The notes below the pieces were generated by a model. It was not told where the DNA came from, made no database searches, and saw only the letters and a list, made by a program, of their open reading frames with translations. Shown here piece after piece: positions 25,453 through 34,503 of a DNA stretch of 64,000 bases. A program made the translations under genes and the position numbers. The first letter of the stretch is position 1, and each line of letters opens with the position of its first letter. Origin of the DNA: Verrucomicrobiia bacterium (GTDB taxonomy: Bacteria; Verrucomicrobiota; Verrucomicrobiia; Verrucomicrobiales; Akkermansiaceae); assembly GCA_030432565.1 (NCBI GenBank), contig JAUIGV010000003.1:1-64000 (forward strand). Direction: 5' to 3'.

Positions 25453-27321
25453 GTGATGGTGGGTAAGACTTGCGGATGTTGTGGAGTGGCCCTGGCGTCG
25501 GATGCCATCGGGAGGGTGTGTCCGGGGTGTTTGTTGGCTCGGGGAGCATCGGTGATGCGGGAAGTTCCGAGGATGGGACCGGGAGATTTTGAGCCGCCGG
25601 AGCCGAAGGACCTTGAAAAGATTTTTCCGGATTTTGAAGTGAAGCGTTTGGTGGGGCGCGGGGGGATGGGGGCGGTTTATGAGGCTTTTCAAAGAGATCT
25701 GGAACGCGAGGTGGCGTTAAAAATTTTACCTCCGGAAACTGCGAATGACCTGGAGTTTCAGGAAAGGTTCCGAAGGGAGGCTGCCACCTTGGCGAAGCTG
25801 GCTCATCCCAATATCGTGAAGCTTTTCGACTACGGGGAGCGGGAGGGATATTTTTATTTTATTATGGAGTATGTCGAGGGGGCGGATCTCTCGGCTCTGA
25901 TGTCGGATGGGGAGTTTTCGCCAAAGGAGGTGTTGTCGATTATTGGTCAGGTTTGTGACGCGTTGGATTATTCCCACGAGTTGGGTGTGGTGCATCGTGA
26001 CATCAAGCCGGGGAATATTTTGATTGGAGAGGACGGGGTGGCGAAGATCGTCGACTTTGGATTGGCGAAGGTGGAGGACCCGCTTGATCCCGGACTAACG
26101 GGGACAATGTCGACGATGGGAACGGTGCAATACATGTCGCCGGAGCAGATGTCAGGGTTGAAGAATACCGATCATCGTTCGGACATCTATTCGCTGGGAG
26201 TGGTGCTTTATGAGCTGCTGACGGGGAAGGTTCCGGCGGGGAGTTTCAAGTCGCCCTCGGAGAGGCGGGTCGGCTTGGGGCCCAGGTTTGATGAGGTGGT
26301 TTTGAAGGCGCTTCGAGAGGATCCGGAGCAGCGTCAGCAGACCGCAACAGAGGTGAAAGCGGGGCTTGAGGAGGCGGTGGCAACGCCGGTTCCGTCATCG
26401 GTTGCCATGACTGTTAGAGTGGTGCTCGCGGCCATTTTCGCGTCGGCCCTGGTGCTTGGAGTTTTTGCGTTTTTTCTTTGGGATGATGATTCGGGAAACG
26501 ATGGAGAAAGGGTTATTCGTGAGGTGTTTGAGGTGACGCGGATTGAGGCGGATGGGAGGGAGGGTGCGGTGATCCCGGTGATGGAAGGTGGGCTGGCGAC
26601 GGTTTCGCTATCGGCGGCCGAGGAGGCTTTTGGAGTGGGCATCAACGCGCGGGGAGAGGTGGTGGCCTGGGGGGCGGATCGCTATGGCCAGACCTCTCCG
26701 CCGCCGGGGATGATTGCGGATCGCGTGGCCGCGGGTCAGGGTGAGCGGAACGCCCATGCGTTGGCTCTCTTGTTGGATGGCACGGTGGTGGCTTGGGGTG
26801 ATGATACCTTTGGCCAGGCTTCGCCTCCGGCGGGTTTGGAGGGGGTGGTCACGGTTGCGGCTGGAGAGACCTTCAGTCTGTCACTCACCAAAGAAGGGAA
26901 GGCCTTATCCTGGGGGAGTCCAAAACTGGAGATGGGTGAGGGACTGAAAGAGATTGTGGCTGGAGCGAAGTTCGCGGCGGGTTTGGAAAAGGATGGCACG
27001 GTTGTGGTCTGTGGGGATGGCACCGGGAAGGTGGATGGGAAAGCGATTATGTTGGCAGCGGGGAACCGGCATCTTTTGGCGTTGAGGGAAGATGGGACCG
27101 TGGTGGCGTGGGGTGATAATTCACGCGGGCAATGCGCAGTGCCGGAGGGCCTGCCCAAGATGGTGGCGGTGTTCGCGGGGGGGAATGGGAGTGCTTGTGT
27201 GGATGAAAACGGGAAAGGATATTTTTGGGGAGTGGCCGCGGAGATGTCGGGTCGGGATTTTGAAACCGTGCGGGCTGTCTCGATTGGGAACGCCGAGGTT
27301 TTGGTCATCGAGGGGCCGTAG
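25453..27321 (+). CDS. Transmembrane Ser/Thr protein kinase with RCC1 repeats
   Basis: 622 aa. Residues 7-26 hold a Cys pattern (CGCC...CPGC) like a small zinc ribbon. The kinase domain (about 62-310) is complete: glycine loop GRGGMGAVYEA (68-78), Lys90, HRDIKPGN (181-188), DFG (201-203), SPEQ and a Hanks-type SDIYSLGVVLYELLTG. One TM helix at about 318-340 is followed by an outside region with RCC1-type repeats from about 390 (EVVAWGADRYGQTSPP, TVVAWGDDTFGQASPP, TVVAWGDNSRGQCAVP). A periplasmic beta-propeller on a kinase suggests ligand sensing. It is in one unit with the ECF sigma gene upstream, a likely substrate or partner. Confidence 0.92.
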   Translation: MMVGKTCGCCGVALASDAIGRVCPGCLLARGASVMREVPRMGPGDFEPPEPKDLEKIFPDFEVKRLVGRGGMGAVYEAFQRDLEREVALKILPPETANDLEFQERFRREAATLAKLAHPNIVKLFDYGEREGYFYFIMEYVEGADLSALMSDGEFSPKEVLSIIGQVCDALDYSHELGVVHRDIKPGNILIGEDGVAKIVDFGLAKVEDPLDPGLTGTMSTMGTVQYMSPEQMSGLKNTDHRSDIYSLGVVLYELLTGKVPAGSFKSPSERRVGLGPRFDEVVLKALREDPEQRQQTATEVKAGLEEAVATPVPSSVAMTVRVVLAAIFASALVLGVFAFFLWDDDSGNDGERVIREVFEVTRIEADGREGAVIPVMEGGLATVSLSAAEEAFGVGINARGEVVAWGADRYGQTSPPPGMIADRVAAGQGERNAHALALLLDGTVVAWGDDTFGQASPPAGLEGVVTVAAGETFSLSLTKEGKALSWGSPKLEMGEGLKEIVAGAKFAAGLEKDGTVVVCGDGTGKVDGKAIMLAAGNRHLLALREDGTVVAWGDNSRGQCAVPEGLPKMVAVFAGGNGSACVDENGKGYFWGVAAEMSGRDFETVRAVSIGNAEVLVIEGP

Positions 27322-28277
27322 GGAATGGCATCGAACATTCGATTTGAATTGCAGGTTCCGGCAACATTGGAAGCGACCGCTTCTATGAATTCTAAAACGT
27401 TGTCCCTAGACCCAGAAAGATCCCGTCAACTTGGATATCCGATTTGCGATTTTATTCGTTCGGCGGATTCAAGGTGGTCTGATAATCGGCGCGGAAGTGG
27501 TCCTATTTCTCCGGGAAAATGAAAGGGTTCACGGTAGTTCAAATAGAGTGGAGCCGAATTAGGCTCTGTTTGAACGAAGACTCACGCCGCTGTGAAACGG
27601 TATTTCGTCGTTACCAGAATTCCAGCGAAGTGGAGTCCATTGGCATCAAACGATGATGTGGGAAAACATGCCGAGGTCTGAGGGTTTGTCTGCGAGCGAA
27701 GGAAGAGCCGAGACAAAACTGAAATGGCCTCATGGTGTCTGTGGCTTGGTCGCAGGCCGGATTATATACAATGTTTGAAGTGATCCGTTCTTCCCGAGTT
27801 CTAGCGATATCCAGAGAAGAGTAAAAACGGTTGTAACTGGGTATAAAAATCGATTATTCGCAAATTTCTCCCAAGACAGAAAAGGGCAGGTGGTGAAACC
27901 AGGAGTCCATCTCAATTTCCTCCAAGCTTTCGGGTGGTTCGTTATCATTGTGAATTTCCCAAGCGACGGAACCTTGGTGGACAGGCTGTCCCTTATTTAA
28001 CCTGAGCCGACACCGAAATTTCGGACAACAAACGAATAATGCGACGGGGGCACTCTCACCCAAGCCGACGGCACCGCCTGGATGGCGTTATTTTACGTGA
28101 CCATGTTTTCCACCCCCCCTTTTTCCATGTCCTCCGCTCAACCACGGGTTTCGCGACCCTTCCCTAAATAGAGTATCCCTCACAACAAAATGAGGCCTAT
28201 CCACTGTCCCAAAAAAATTCCAAAGAAAATCTTCCCGCCCGTGTCCCTCTTGATGGAAACCTAAAACCAATGAAAAA
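27322..28277. other. 956-bp stretch with gene remnants, no confident gene
   Basis: No frame here looks like an intact gene. At 27385-27519 a plus-strand frame starts MNSKTLSLDPERSRQLGYPI, which resembles the beginning of PLP-dependent aromatic amino-acid decarboxylases before losing similarity; this may be a remnant. On the minus strand at 27854-28063 there is a 69-codon frame of unknown nature. GC is lower than in neighbours, and the plus strand becomes C-rich from about 28090. Together with the fusion at 28720-28745 it looks like a recombination or decay region. Confidence 0.45.
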
Positions 28278-28748
28278 ATGAATCAACTCATCCCCTACGC
28301 CGTGGCCACCATCCTCCTTGCCCTGAGTCCCTGCGTATCCGCATTCTCATCAGATTCAGTTGTCGCGGTGGAGGGTCGACCCATCCCCGAGGAAATGGCC
28401 CGCGGATATGGCTGGCCGGAAGGTGTGCTTGCGCTGTTAAATAGTCGGTTTCGCACGGGCGGCTGGAATCCTTGGTTCTCGGAATTGCGGAACGACGTGA
28501 ACATTTACGCCATGAAACCCCGCGATTCTGCCGAACTTGCACAGCTCATCAAGGGCTTTGCGGCAATCCGCAGCGAAGGCTTGCAGATTCGTCTGGAGCA
28601 GGGCCCGGAACCTGTCGCGATCGGCTTCACCACCAAGCTTCCGAAGGGAAATGGCATCGCCGCAAAATTCTCCATCGGCTGCCAGAAGGCGACCAACCAA
28701 TGGTATCGGAATCTGCCGGTGGTGTGGCGCAGGCGGGGAGTGCTTTGA
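28278..28748 (+). CDS. Secreted protein N-terminal part, probably truncated
   Basis: 156 aa with a signal peptide (MNQLIPYAVATILLALSPCV, about 22 residues). The body (GWPEGVLALLNSRFRTGGWN, WFSELRNDVNIYAMKPRDSA) resembles hypothetical secreted proteins of Planctomycetota/Verrucomicrobiota. It ends abruptly in WRRRGVL just where the neighbouring large protein becomes coding in another frame, so the original C-terminus is probably lost. Codon use is more C-rich than in the genes on both sides. Confidence 0.5.
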   Translation: MNQLIPYAVATILLALSPCVSAFSSDSVVAVEGRPIPEEMARGYGWPEGVLALLNSRFRTGGWNPWFSELRNDVNIYAMKPRDSAELAQLIKGFAAIRSEGLQIRLEQGPEPVAIGFTTKLPKGNGIAAKFSIGCQKATNQWYRNLPVVWRRRGVL

Positions 28749-30856
28749 AGAGCTTCCTGGCGAGTCGAGAGGTGCCGGCTGGTGAGATTGCAGCGGAGCT
28801 CGAAAAGATCCGGGCATCCGACCCGCAGTTCAATGGAGTGATCGCAAGATTGCAGGAATTGATGGATGAGAAGGAGCGCTTTGCGCGCCGGATTGCCTCG
28901 CTGGAGGATCGCCTTCGTGAGATTCCCGGAATCATTTTGAAGAACCGGATTGCGATGATCACGCTGGGAGATTCGATTGATGCGGGAAACACCGTACTTG
29001 ATCCCCAGGCGCTTTCCGTGGTGAAGGAGATGGAGGCGAGGAACAAGGATCGTCTGAGGCGCTACTTTTATCTTCTGGCGAAGTCCTTTGAGTATCGTCT
29101 GCTGGAACCCTATCGGGAGGACGGCGTGCAGGTTTATGATCCGGTGGCGGTGCTGGATGAGATCAAGGAGATTCTCATCGCCTCGCAGTCGGGAGGGACA
29201 AATGATACAGAGTCGGACCAACATCATGTCCTTTCTGCAACGGGCTTTGGTTCACTGCGCTCGGTGTTGGAGGAGGAATTGGCCTTGCTGAGTGAGCGAA
29301 TTATCGAGACCTATGAAGAGGGGGAAATCGAGCAGACCGCCCCTTACCGGACGAGCCTTCGTGAGAGTGACCTGGAATGTATTAATAAGCCAGACACCCC
29401 GGCGGTGCTTAATCTTCACAAGATGGGAGTGTATTCTGCGGGTGAGGAGAGTCACCGGATTTCAGGCTTTGAGGTGACTGATGTTGATTTCGCCCTGACC
29501 ATCGGAGGAGAAAGAGTGGAGCTTGATGATGAGCGACTTGAGAATCTCTCATCAGCGACCATAGATCTCTCGTTTGTGCACTCAGGTCTGACCCGGCTGA
29601 GTCGGAAGGGGCAAACCTATGCGTTCAATCATTTCCGCAATGGTGATCCGCGCAAAAATCCCATTCGTTGGACGGCCAAGGTGAATCTCCTGTCCAAGGA
29701 GGTGATTATGGTGACTCCGAGTGTCGCCTCGGAGTCGCTCCTGGGGATTCTCTTAAATCGGTCGAATTCAGGCGGAGAAGATGAGGAGGAGAAGAAGCTC
29801 AATGTGCTCAACTTTTCCCGGCCGGGAGCGAATGCGGATATCTTCGTGTCCGCTCTGAATTTGAATCCGAACTTTAGCGGAGGACTGCCTCCGGCGGGAC
29901 TTGGAGTGGAGTTTACGAGAATCGGGATTGAGGCGCAGTTGGACTTCTTCACGAGCTCGGCCGAGCGCCTGGTGGACGTCCGGATTATTGATCCCACTGG
30001 TGCCCCGCTTTCGATTCAGCCCCGGATTCTCTTTGATCGTCTTTCGGGCGGAGACTTGGCGGATTCCTACGGGCGTCGTGACTCGCTGGGTGCGGTGACC
30101 CGGGCGTTTGAAGGAGCAGGTGATTTGAAAATTACGGCGGAGGAGTTTTACGGAAGTGAGCTCGCTGAGACGAGTGCAACTCCTTCGGGGTATCGTTTTG
30201 TCAGGTGGCTCGATCAGGCCTTCAATGAAATGAGTGCGACCAACGAGGTGACGATTAGCAATGTGGGCCAGAAGAGAGTGTATGCCATTTACGAACGGAT
30301 TGGCGATCTCGAAGCGCCGGAGGTGGAAGAGTTAAATGTGATGGAAACGGACGGGAATATCGTGACTTACGAGGTCGTGTTCTCGGAGGACGTGGTCGGC
30401 GTTGATATCACCGATTTCGTAGTCGAGGGTGGTATGCCGGGCGTCGCAGTGCGTAGTGTCGAGGGAGCCGGGAATCGCAGATTGGTGAAAGTGGATCGGT
30501 CAAATGTCCCCGCTTCGGCGATGACCTTCAGTCTTGTCGACAATGATTCGATCTTGGACCGGACTGGAAATTCTTTGTCGGGTGATGGCAAAGGAAACGG
30601 CAACCAGGTCGCCGCGATCATAGGAACGGGTGATGAGACGCTCTCCCTCTCTGGATTTGGTTTGGTGGAAGGTCAGTTTCAATTCAATCTCCGTGGGAAA
30701 GCGGGAACGAACTATCGGATTGAAAGCTCAGCAACCTTATCAGGAGGATGGACCTTTGAGGAGAACGTGACGACTGATGGTCTCGGAAATGTGACGGTGA
30801 TCGATGAAGCTGCGTTGACGGAGAGAAAATTCTACCGTGCGGTCGAGCTGCCGTAA
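28724..30856 (+). CDS. Large secreted-type protein lacking its N-terminus
   Basis: About 710 aa from a GTG at 28724 (MAQAGSALKSFLASREVPAG); the frame is open from 28472, but residues encoded before 28724 are out-of-frame shadow of the gene at 28278. Residues about 10-60 are a coiled coil (IAAELEKIRASDPQFNGVIA...ELMDEKERFARR). Later regions are beta-rich, with an incomplete LysM/Big-like EAPEVEELNVMETDGNIVTY segment and the typical verrucomicrobial tail (NYRIESSATLSGGWTFEENV ... RKFYRAVELP). No signal peptide is present, though the tail is one of secreted proteins. I conclude the 5' end was replaced. A terminator follows at 30901. Confidence 0.6.
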   Translation: MAQAGSALKSFLASREVPAGEIAAELEKIRASDPQFNGVIARLQELMDEKERFARRIASLEDRLREIPGIILKNRIAMITLGDSIDAGNTVLDPQALSVVKEMEARNKDRLRRYFYLLAKSFEYRLLEPYREDGVQVYDPVAVLDEIKEILIASQSGGTNDTESDQHHVLSATGFGSLRSVLEEELALLSERIIETYEEGEIEQTAPYRTSLRESDLECINKPDTPAVLNLHKMGVYSAGEESHRISGFEVTDVDFALTIGGERVELDDERLENLSSATIDLSFVHSGLTRLSRKGQTYAFNHFRNGDPRKNPIRWTAKVNLLSKEVIMVTPSVASESLLGILLNRSNSGGEDEEEKKLNVLNFSRPGANADIFVSALNLNPNFSGGLPPAGLGVEFTRIGIEAQLDFFTSSAERLVDVRIIDPTGAPLSIQPRILFDRLSGGDLADSYGRRDSLGAVTRAFEGAGDLKITAEEFYGSELAETSATPSGYRFVRWLDQAFNEMSATNEVTISNVGQKRVYAIYERIGDLEAPEVEELNVMETDGNIVTYEVVFSEDVVGVDITDFVVEGGMPGVAVRSVEGAGNRRLVKVDRSNVPASAMTFSLVDNDSILDRTGNSLSGDGKGNGNQVAAIIGTGDETLSLSGFGLVEGQFQFNLRGKAGTNYRIESSATLSGGWTFEENVTTDGLGNVTVIDEAALTERKFYRAVELP

Positions 30857-30900
30857 GGTGGGAGCGGTTGAAAGCTGGATCTTCCGGAAGCATCATAAAA

Positions 30901-30925
30901 AAGGCCCGCCGGAGTGGCGGGCCTT
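30901..30925. terminator. Bidirectional terminator
   Basis: AAGGCCCGCC (30901-30910) and GGCGGGCCTT (30916-30925) form a perfect 10-bp stem with a 5-nt loop. An A-run precedes and a T-run follows, so it can serve the rightward gene ending at 30856 and the leftward RRM gene ending at 30952. Confidence 0.85.
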
Positions 30926-30951
30926 TTGGAAAGTAATTTACTGGGGATGGT

Positions 30952-31341
30952 CTACCAGCCGCCTTCGTTGTCACGTCCGCCACCGCCACGGCGATCGCGT
31001 CCACCACGGCCACCGCCACCACGACGATCTCCGCCGCCGCCGCCACGACGATCTCCTCCGTATCCGCCACCACCACCGCCACCGCGGTTCTGTTGTGGGC
31101 GACGCTCTTCAGCTTCGTTGACGCGGAGGTTGCGACCTTGGAGGTCGGATCCGTCCATTTCTTCGATAGCTTTGCGAGCGAGGTCGTCGTCGGCAAGAGT
31201 GATGAAGGCGAATCCGCGAGGGCGGTTTGTTTCGCGATCAAGTGGAATAAACAGGTCTTCGATGGTTCCGTAGGCGGAGAATGCTTCGCGGATGTCATCA
31301 TCCGAAGCACTAAAGGGCAGATTGCCGAGATACAGTTTCAT
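30952..31341 (-). CDS. RRM RNA-binding protein with RGG-rich tail
   Basis: 129 aa from the ATG at 31341. The RRM occupies residues about 1-80, with RNP2 LYLGNL (3-8) and RNP1 RGFAFITL (42-49). The tail is almost wholly Gly/Arg (RGGGGGGGYGGDRRGG repeats), as in glycine-rich cold-responsive RNA-binding proteins of bacteria. The open frame continues to 31941, but that part is Pro/Ser-rich shadow. The 5' leader (31342-31628) is long and AT-rich, and such genes are often post-transcriptionally regulated. Confidence 0.92.
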   Translation of the reverse strand: MKLYLGNLPFSASDDDIREAFSAYGTIEDLFIPLDRETNRPRGFAFITLADDDLARKAIEEMDGSDLQGRNLRVNEAEERRPQQNRGGGGGGGYGGDRRGGGGGDRRGGGGRGGRDRRGGGGRDNEGGW

Positions 31342-31574
31342 AGTCTTTGAATTAAAAAACGCAGACAGAACGGGAACTCCGCTCCGACTGCGTGTGAACA
31401 AGGTGGCTGGATTATTTGCAATAGCGAGGATTGAATGAGCTTTTTTAGGGGTAATTTTAGGAGGGGCGAACGGAAGTCTCGGGTATTTTTGCTCCTGTGA
31501 TCGGGAATTGAGAGCCATCCTGACCAATGCAGCCTCGAAATAAGTCATGGTTGGTTCTCCCGGATCAGGGAACC

Positions 31575-31612
31575 AAAACCGCTTCGTTTGCTTTGGCATG
31601 CGGAGCGGTTTT
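31575..31612. promoter_or_regulatory. Long-loop hairpin upstream of the transglutaminase gene
   Basis: AAAACCGCT (31575-31583) and AGCGGTTTT (31604-31612) are perfect 9-bp arms around a 20-nt loop, ending 16 bp before the ATG. It could be a 5'UTR element or an A/T-flanked terminator of an unseen transcript. Confidence 0.35.
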
Positions 31613-31628
31613 GCTCTAGAATCCCGGC

Positions 31629-32690
31629 ATGATGAAACGAATGATGGTTTTTTACTCTTGGCTGGCCTGTCTGGTTTGGGGTGGCGAGGTGGAGGAGTTT
31701 GTTGTAGCTGCGGAGGAAAAGCACGGGGAGTTTGGTGGAAAGGCGGCGAGATTTTTGATGGAGGGAATGCCGAAGTCGGATCGTGAGAGTCTGACGAAAG
31801 ATTTCCTCGCAACGAATTTGGATTTGGCACTGAAGGCGAGGAAGGAGTTTTCCTGGGCGAAGGAAGTGCCGGAAGAGGTGTTTTTAAATGATGTTCTTCC
31901 CTATGCTTCCTTGGATGAAACGCGTGAAGACTGGCGTTCATTTTTTTATCCGAAGTGCAAGGAGTTGGTGAAGGGAGCCAAGTCGACCACCGAGGCGGCG
32001 CAAGCGATTAACAAAGGGATTTTCAATCTCATCAGGGTTCACTATAACACCGGGCGAAAGGCTCCGAACCAGAGCCCGGCGGAATCGATCAAGCTGGGGA
32101 AGGCGACTTGCACCGGACTGTCGATTATTCTTGTGGATGCTTGTCGGTCGGTGGGTGTCCCGGCTCGAATCGCGGGAACGGCGCTTTGGTACAACAAGCG
32201 TGGTAATCACACCTGGGTTGAGATTTATGATGGTGGCGAATGGTACTTCACGGGGGCTGATGAGTATGATGCGAAGGGTTTGAACCGGGGCTGGTTTACC
32301 GGTGATGCATCGAAGGCGATCGAAGACCAATGGCAGCATGCGATTTGGGCTTCGTCCTGGAAGAAGACAGGAGCGCATTTCCCGATGGTCTGGGACATTC
32401 GAAACAAGGAGGTTCCGGGCGTGAATGTGACCTCACGTTATGTGAAGAAAAAGGAGTCTTCCGAGGGCGTGGTTTATTTTCGGGTATGGGATCGGCAGGG
32501 CGGGAAGCGTATCGTCGCAACCCTCAATGGAACGGTGAAATCGAAAGCCGGGACAGCTGATTTGAATGACATGGCGGAGCTCAAGGTCAAGGCCGGAGAA
32601 CCACTCAAAGTGACTCTCGATGGCGAGACCCGGACGGTGAAAGTGCCGGCCGGAAAGACGGTGGATCTTTACTGGGATCAATTGAAATGA
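31629..32690 (+). CDS. Secreted transglutaminase-like cysteine protein
   Basis: 353 aa with a signal peptide (MMKRMMVFYSWLACLVWGGE). The transglutaminase-like core spans about 110-215 with Cys161 (GKATCTGLSIILVDA), His194 (NHTWVEIYDGGEWYF) and Asp211 (GADEYD), so the catalytic triad looks complete. A C-terminal beta domain (about 260-353) may be an Ig/PKD or carboxypeptidase-regulatory-like module. It overlaps the next gene by ATGA, so translation of the two is coupled. Bacterial members often act as proteases or amidases rather than cross-linkers. Confidence 0.85.
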   Translation: MMKRMMVFYSWLACLVWGGEVEEFVVAAEEKHGEFGGKAARFLMEGMPKSDRESLTKDFLATNLDLALKARKEFSWAKEVPEEVFLNDVLPYASLDETREDWRSFFYPKCKELVKGAKSTTEAAQAINKGIFNLIRVHYNTGRKAPNQSPAESIKLGKATCTGLSIILVDACRSVGVPARIAGTALWYNKRGNHTWVEIYDGGEWYFTGADEYDAKGLNRGWFTGDASKAIEDQWQHAIWASSWKKTGAHFPMVWDIRNKEVPGVNVTSRYVKKKESSEGVVYFRVWDRQGGKRIVATLNGTVKSKAGTADLNDMAELKVKAGEPLKVTLDGETRTVKVPAGKTVDLYWDQLK

Positions 32691-33442
32691 AGCCGGGATA
32701 TTATCAGTGCCGCAGGATCAAGGGGCCAATGAAGATTGATGGTTCGTTGGAGGATCCGGCGTGGAAGGAGCTGCCCTGGACCGATGATTTCGTGGACATC
32801 ACCGGAGAGGATGCCCTTCGGCCCTACTACCGGACGCGGGTCAAGATGGCCTGGGACGATGACTACTTTTATGTGGGCGCAGAGCTTGAGGAACCCCATG
32901 TCTGGGGAACGATTACCAAGAAGAACGAGGTTATGTTTGAAGACAATGACTTTGAGGTTTTCATCGACCCCGATTGTGACGGGTTGAATTATTACGAGTT
33001 TGAGATCAACGCGCTGGGGACGATTTGGGAGCTGAGCCTGCCAAAGCCTTACGGAGAAGGCGGGGTGCCCATTTTAGGGTGTAATCTCCCTGGATTAAAA
33101 TCTGCAGTAAAAGTACGAGGTTCACTGAATGATCCGACCGACGAAGATGAAGGGTGGTCGGTGGAGGTGGCTTTTCCGTGGAAGGATTTAGCCGGGTACC
33201 ACAAGGATGGTGCGCCTCCGAAAGCGGGTGATATTTGGAAGGTGAATTTTTCACGCGTGCAATGGCAGCACGAAGTTGTGGATGGAAAGTATGTCCGGAT
33301 TCCCCCGCATGGTACGCCACTGGCCGAGAGCTTGAATCCCGAGGAGCAGGAGCACCCCGAGAATAACTGGGTTTGGAGTCCGCAGGGAGCGGTGAACATG
33401 CACCTGCCCTTGCGTTGGGGCGAGGTGGAGTTTGTGTCATGA
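32687..33442 (+). CDS. Carbohydrate-binding CBM9-like protein
   Basis: 251 aa without an obvious signal peptide (starts MKPGYYQCRRIKGPMKIDGS). GSLEDPAWKELPWTDDFVDI, VKMAWDDDYFYVGAELEEPH and FEVFIDPDCDGLNYYEFEIN are the signatures of the CBM9/DOMON-like domain that binds sugar reducing ends. The later GWSVEVAFPWKDLAGY and VNFSRVQW fit the same fold. Four-base overlap with the transglutaminase gene suggests a shared job, perhaps on cell-wall or external polysaccharide. Cytosolic placement would be unusual. Confidence 0.8.
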   Translation: MKPGYYQCRRIKGPMKIDGSLEDPAWKELPWTDDFVDITGEDALRPYYRTRVKMAWDDDYFYVGAELEEPHVWGTITKKNEVMFEDNDFEVFIDPDCDGLNYYEFEINALGTIWELSLPKPYGEGGVPILGCNLPGLKSAVKVRGSLNDPTDEDEGWSVEVAFPWKDLAGYHKDGAPPKAGDIWKVNFSRVQWQHEVVDGKYVRIPPHGTPLAESLNPEEQEHPENNWVWSPQGAVNMHLPLRWGEVEFVS

Positions 33443-33620
33443 GACGCGGGCGGCTGAGGTTGATCCCGGCTTTTCTGATCTGATCCCCGATCTTTTGGAA
33501 GCGAAGGGCTCCCGCTTTTTAGCAAATCAAACGGCAGCGCTGCGCTGAAGGGCATTTCCAGAAAGGACTTTGGATAAAGACGACACGGCTGGCAATGATG
33601 GGCTGATTTGCGCCCGTGAT

Positions 33621-34256
33621 TTAATTGAGGTAGTTCAATTTATGGTAAATCCATCCCCCGCTTTTGGTGACCATTCCGAGTGGACCTGGAAGGCGTTGCC
33701 GATTGATGGATAGATTCAGAGTGGATTGAGCAACTTTGGAGCGCATCGATTTCATGCGGGCCTCCATTTGATCGAGATCAGTCTGAACGCGGCTCAGTTC
33801 TTTTTCGATTTTGAGAATGTCCTCCACCTTGGAGGCGCGGGAGAGAAGCGCGCGGAGGCGGTCGCGGAGGGCGCGTTTGTTTTTGAGAGCGGCTTCAAGG
33901 TCGCGATAAGCGGCGGTGACATCATCCATGCTGACACGGGAAGAGGTGACTTTTCCGACTGACTCGAGCGATTGCATGAGGGAGGGGAGCTTGCTTGCGG
34001 GGACGCGAATGGTGGCTTGGTAGCGATCGTCGGTCAGGCTGGAGGAGGTTATGAGCGCCTGGTGACGGGCAACGAGCGCCACTGATTTTTGCGAGCTGGA
34101 TTTGAGGGAACGGGATTTCATGATCATGGTCCCGGATCGCTGAATTTGACGCGAGGAGGGAGGGGCAGTTGGCGCCATCGCGGCCGAGGGTGAAAAGGAC
34201 GATGAGCACGAGGAGAATAAGATTGCGGCGAAGGAGGTGATAATCAGTAATTTCAT
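33621..34256 (-). CDS. DUF4349-like lipoprotein
   Basis: 211 aa from the ATG at 34256 (MKLLIITSFAAILFSSCSSS; lipobox FSSC). The residues after about 45 contain a VALVARHQALITSSSLTDDR strand region, YQATIRVPASKLPSLMQSLE, a helical RDLEAALKNKRALRDRLRAL coiled coil and EDILKIEKELSRVQTDLDQM, as in DUF4349 proteins. The start at 34328 would include a cysteine-rich extension without signal character and was rejected. Probably anchored in the outer membrane; function unknown. Confidence 0.82.
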   Translation of the reverse strand: MKLLIITSFAAILFSSCSSSFSPSAAMAPTAPPSSRQIQRSGTMIMKSRSLKSSSQKSVALVARHQALITSSSLTDDRYQATIRVPASKLPSLMQSLESVGKVTSSRVSMDDVTAAYRDLEAALKNKRALRDRLRALLSRASKVEDILKIEKELSRVQTDLDQMEARMKSMRSKVAQSTLNLSINRQRLPGPLGMVTKSGGWIYHKLNYLN

Positions 34257-34269
34257 GATGCTACTAAAA

Positions 34270-34320
34270 CAGCATTTAAGATCCCGGGAGGCAATGGAAA
34301 TGTTATAAAAGCAGCATTTA
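34270..34320. repeat. Short direct repeat upstream of the DUF4349 gene
   Basis: CAGCATTTA occurs at 34270-34278 and 34312-34320, each inside an A-rich context (AAAACAGCATTTA and AAAAGCAGCATTTA), 42 bp apart, close to four helical turns. It might be an operator or upstream promoter element of the leftward lipoprotein gene. Confidence 0.25.
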
Positions 34321-34503
34321 GAACTCAATGATCGCGATTTTCTCTATTTTTCCGGGTGAATCATTTGAAATTCTTTGCGGCCCGGGAGCGACCTTGATGC
34401 TCTCTATTTGCTTCTGAATCATAGATCGGATGAATTTAATTATGCTTTTATCTTTACGTCCGAAGATTTGTTCATATTTTGAACGACGATTCCCTTGAAA
34501 ATT

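Noticed and set aside
28472-28723. First 84 codons of the large rightward frame
   Set aside because: They are read out of frame through the secreted-protein gene at 28278 and have shadow composition (Arg/His/Cys-rich).
30990-31090. Repetitive CCGCC/CCACC array, considered as CRISPR or tandem repeat
   Set aside because: It is the Gly/Arg-coding tail of the RRM protein; there are no regularly spaced unique spacers.
31342-31941. Upstream extension of the RRM protein frame
   Set aside because: Pro/Ser-rich shadow sequence before a perfect RRM start MKLYLGNLPF.
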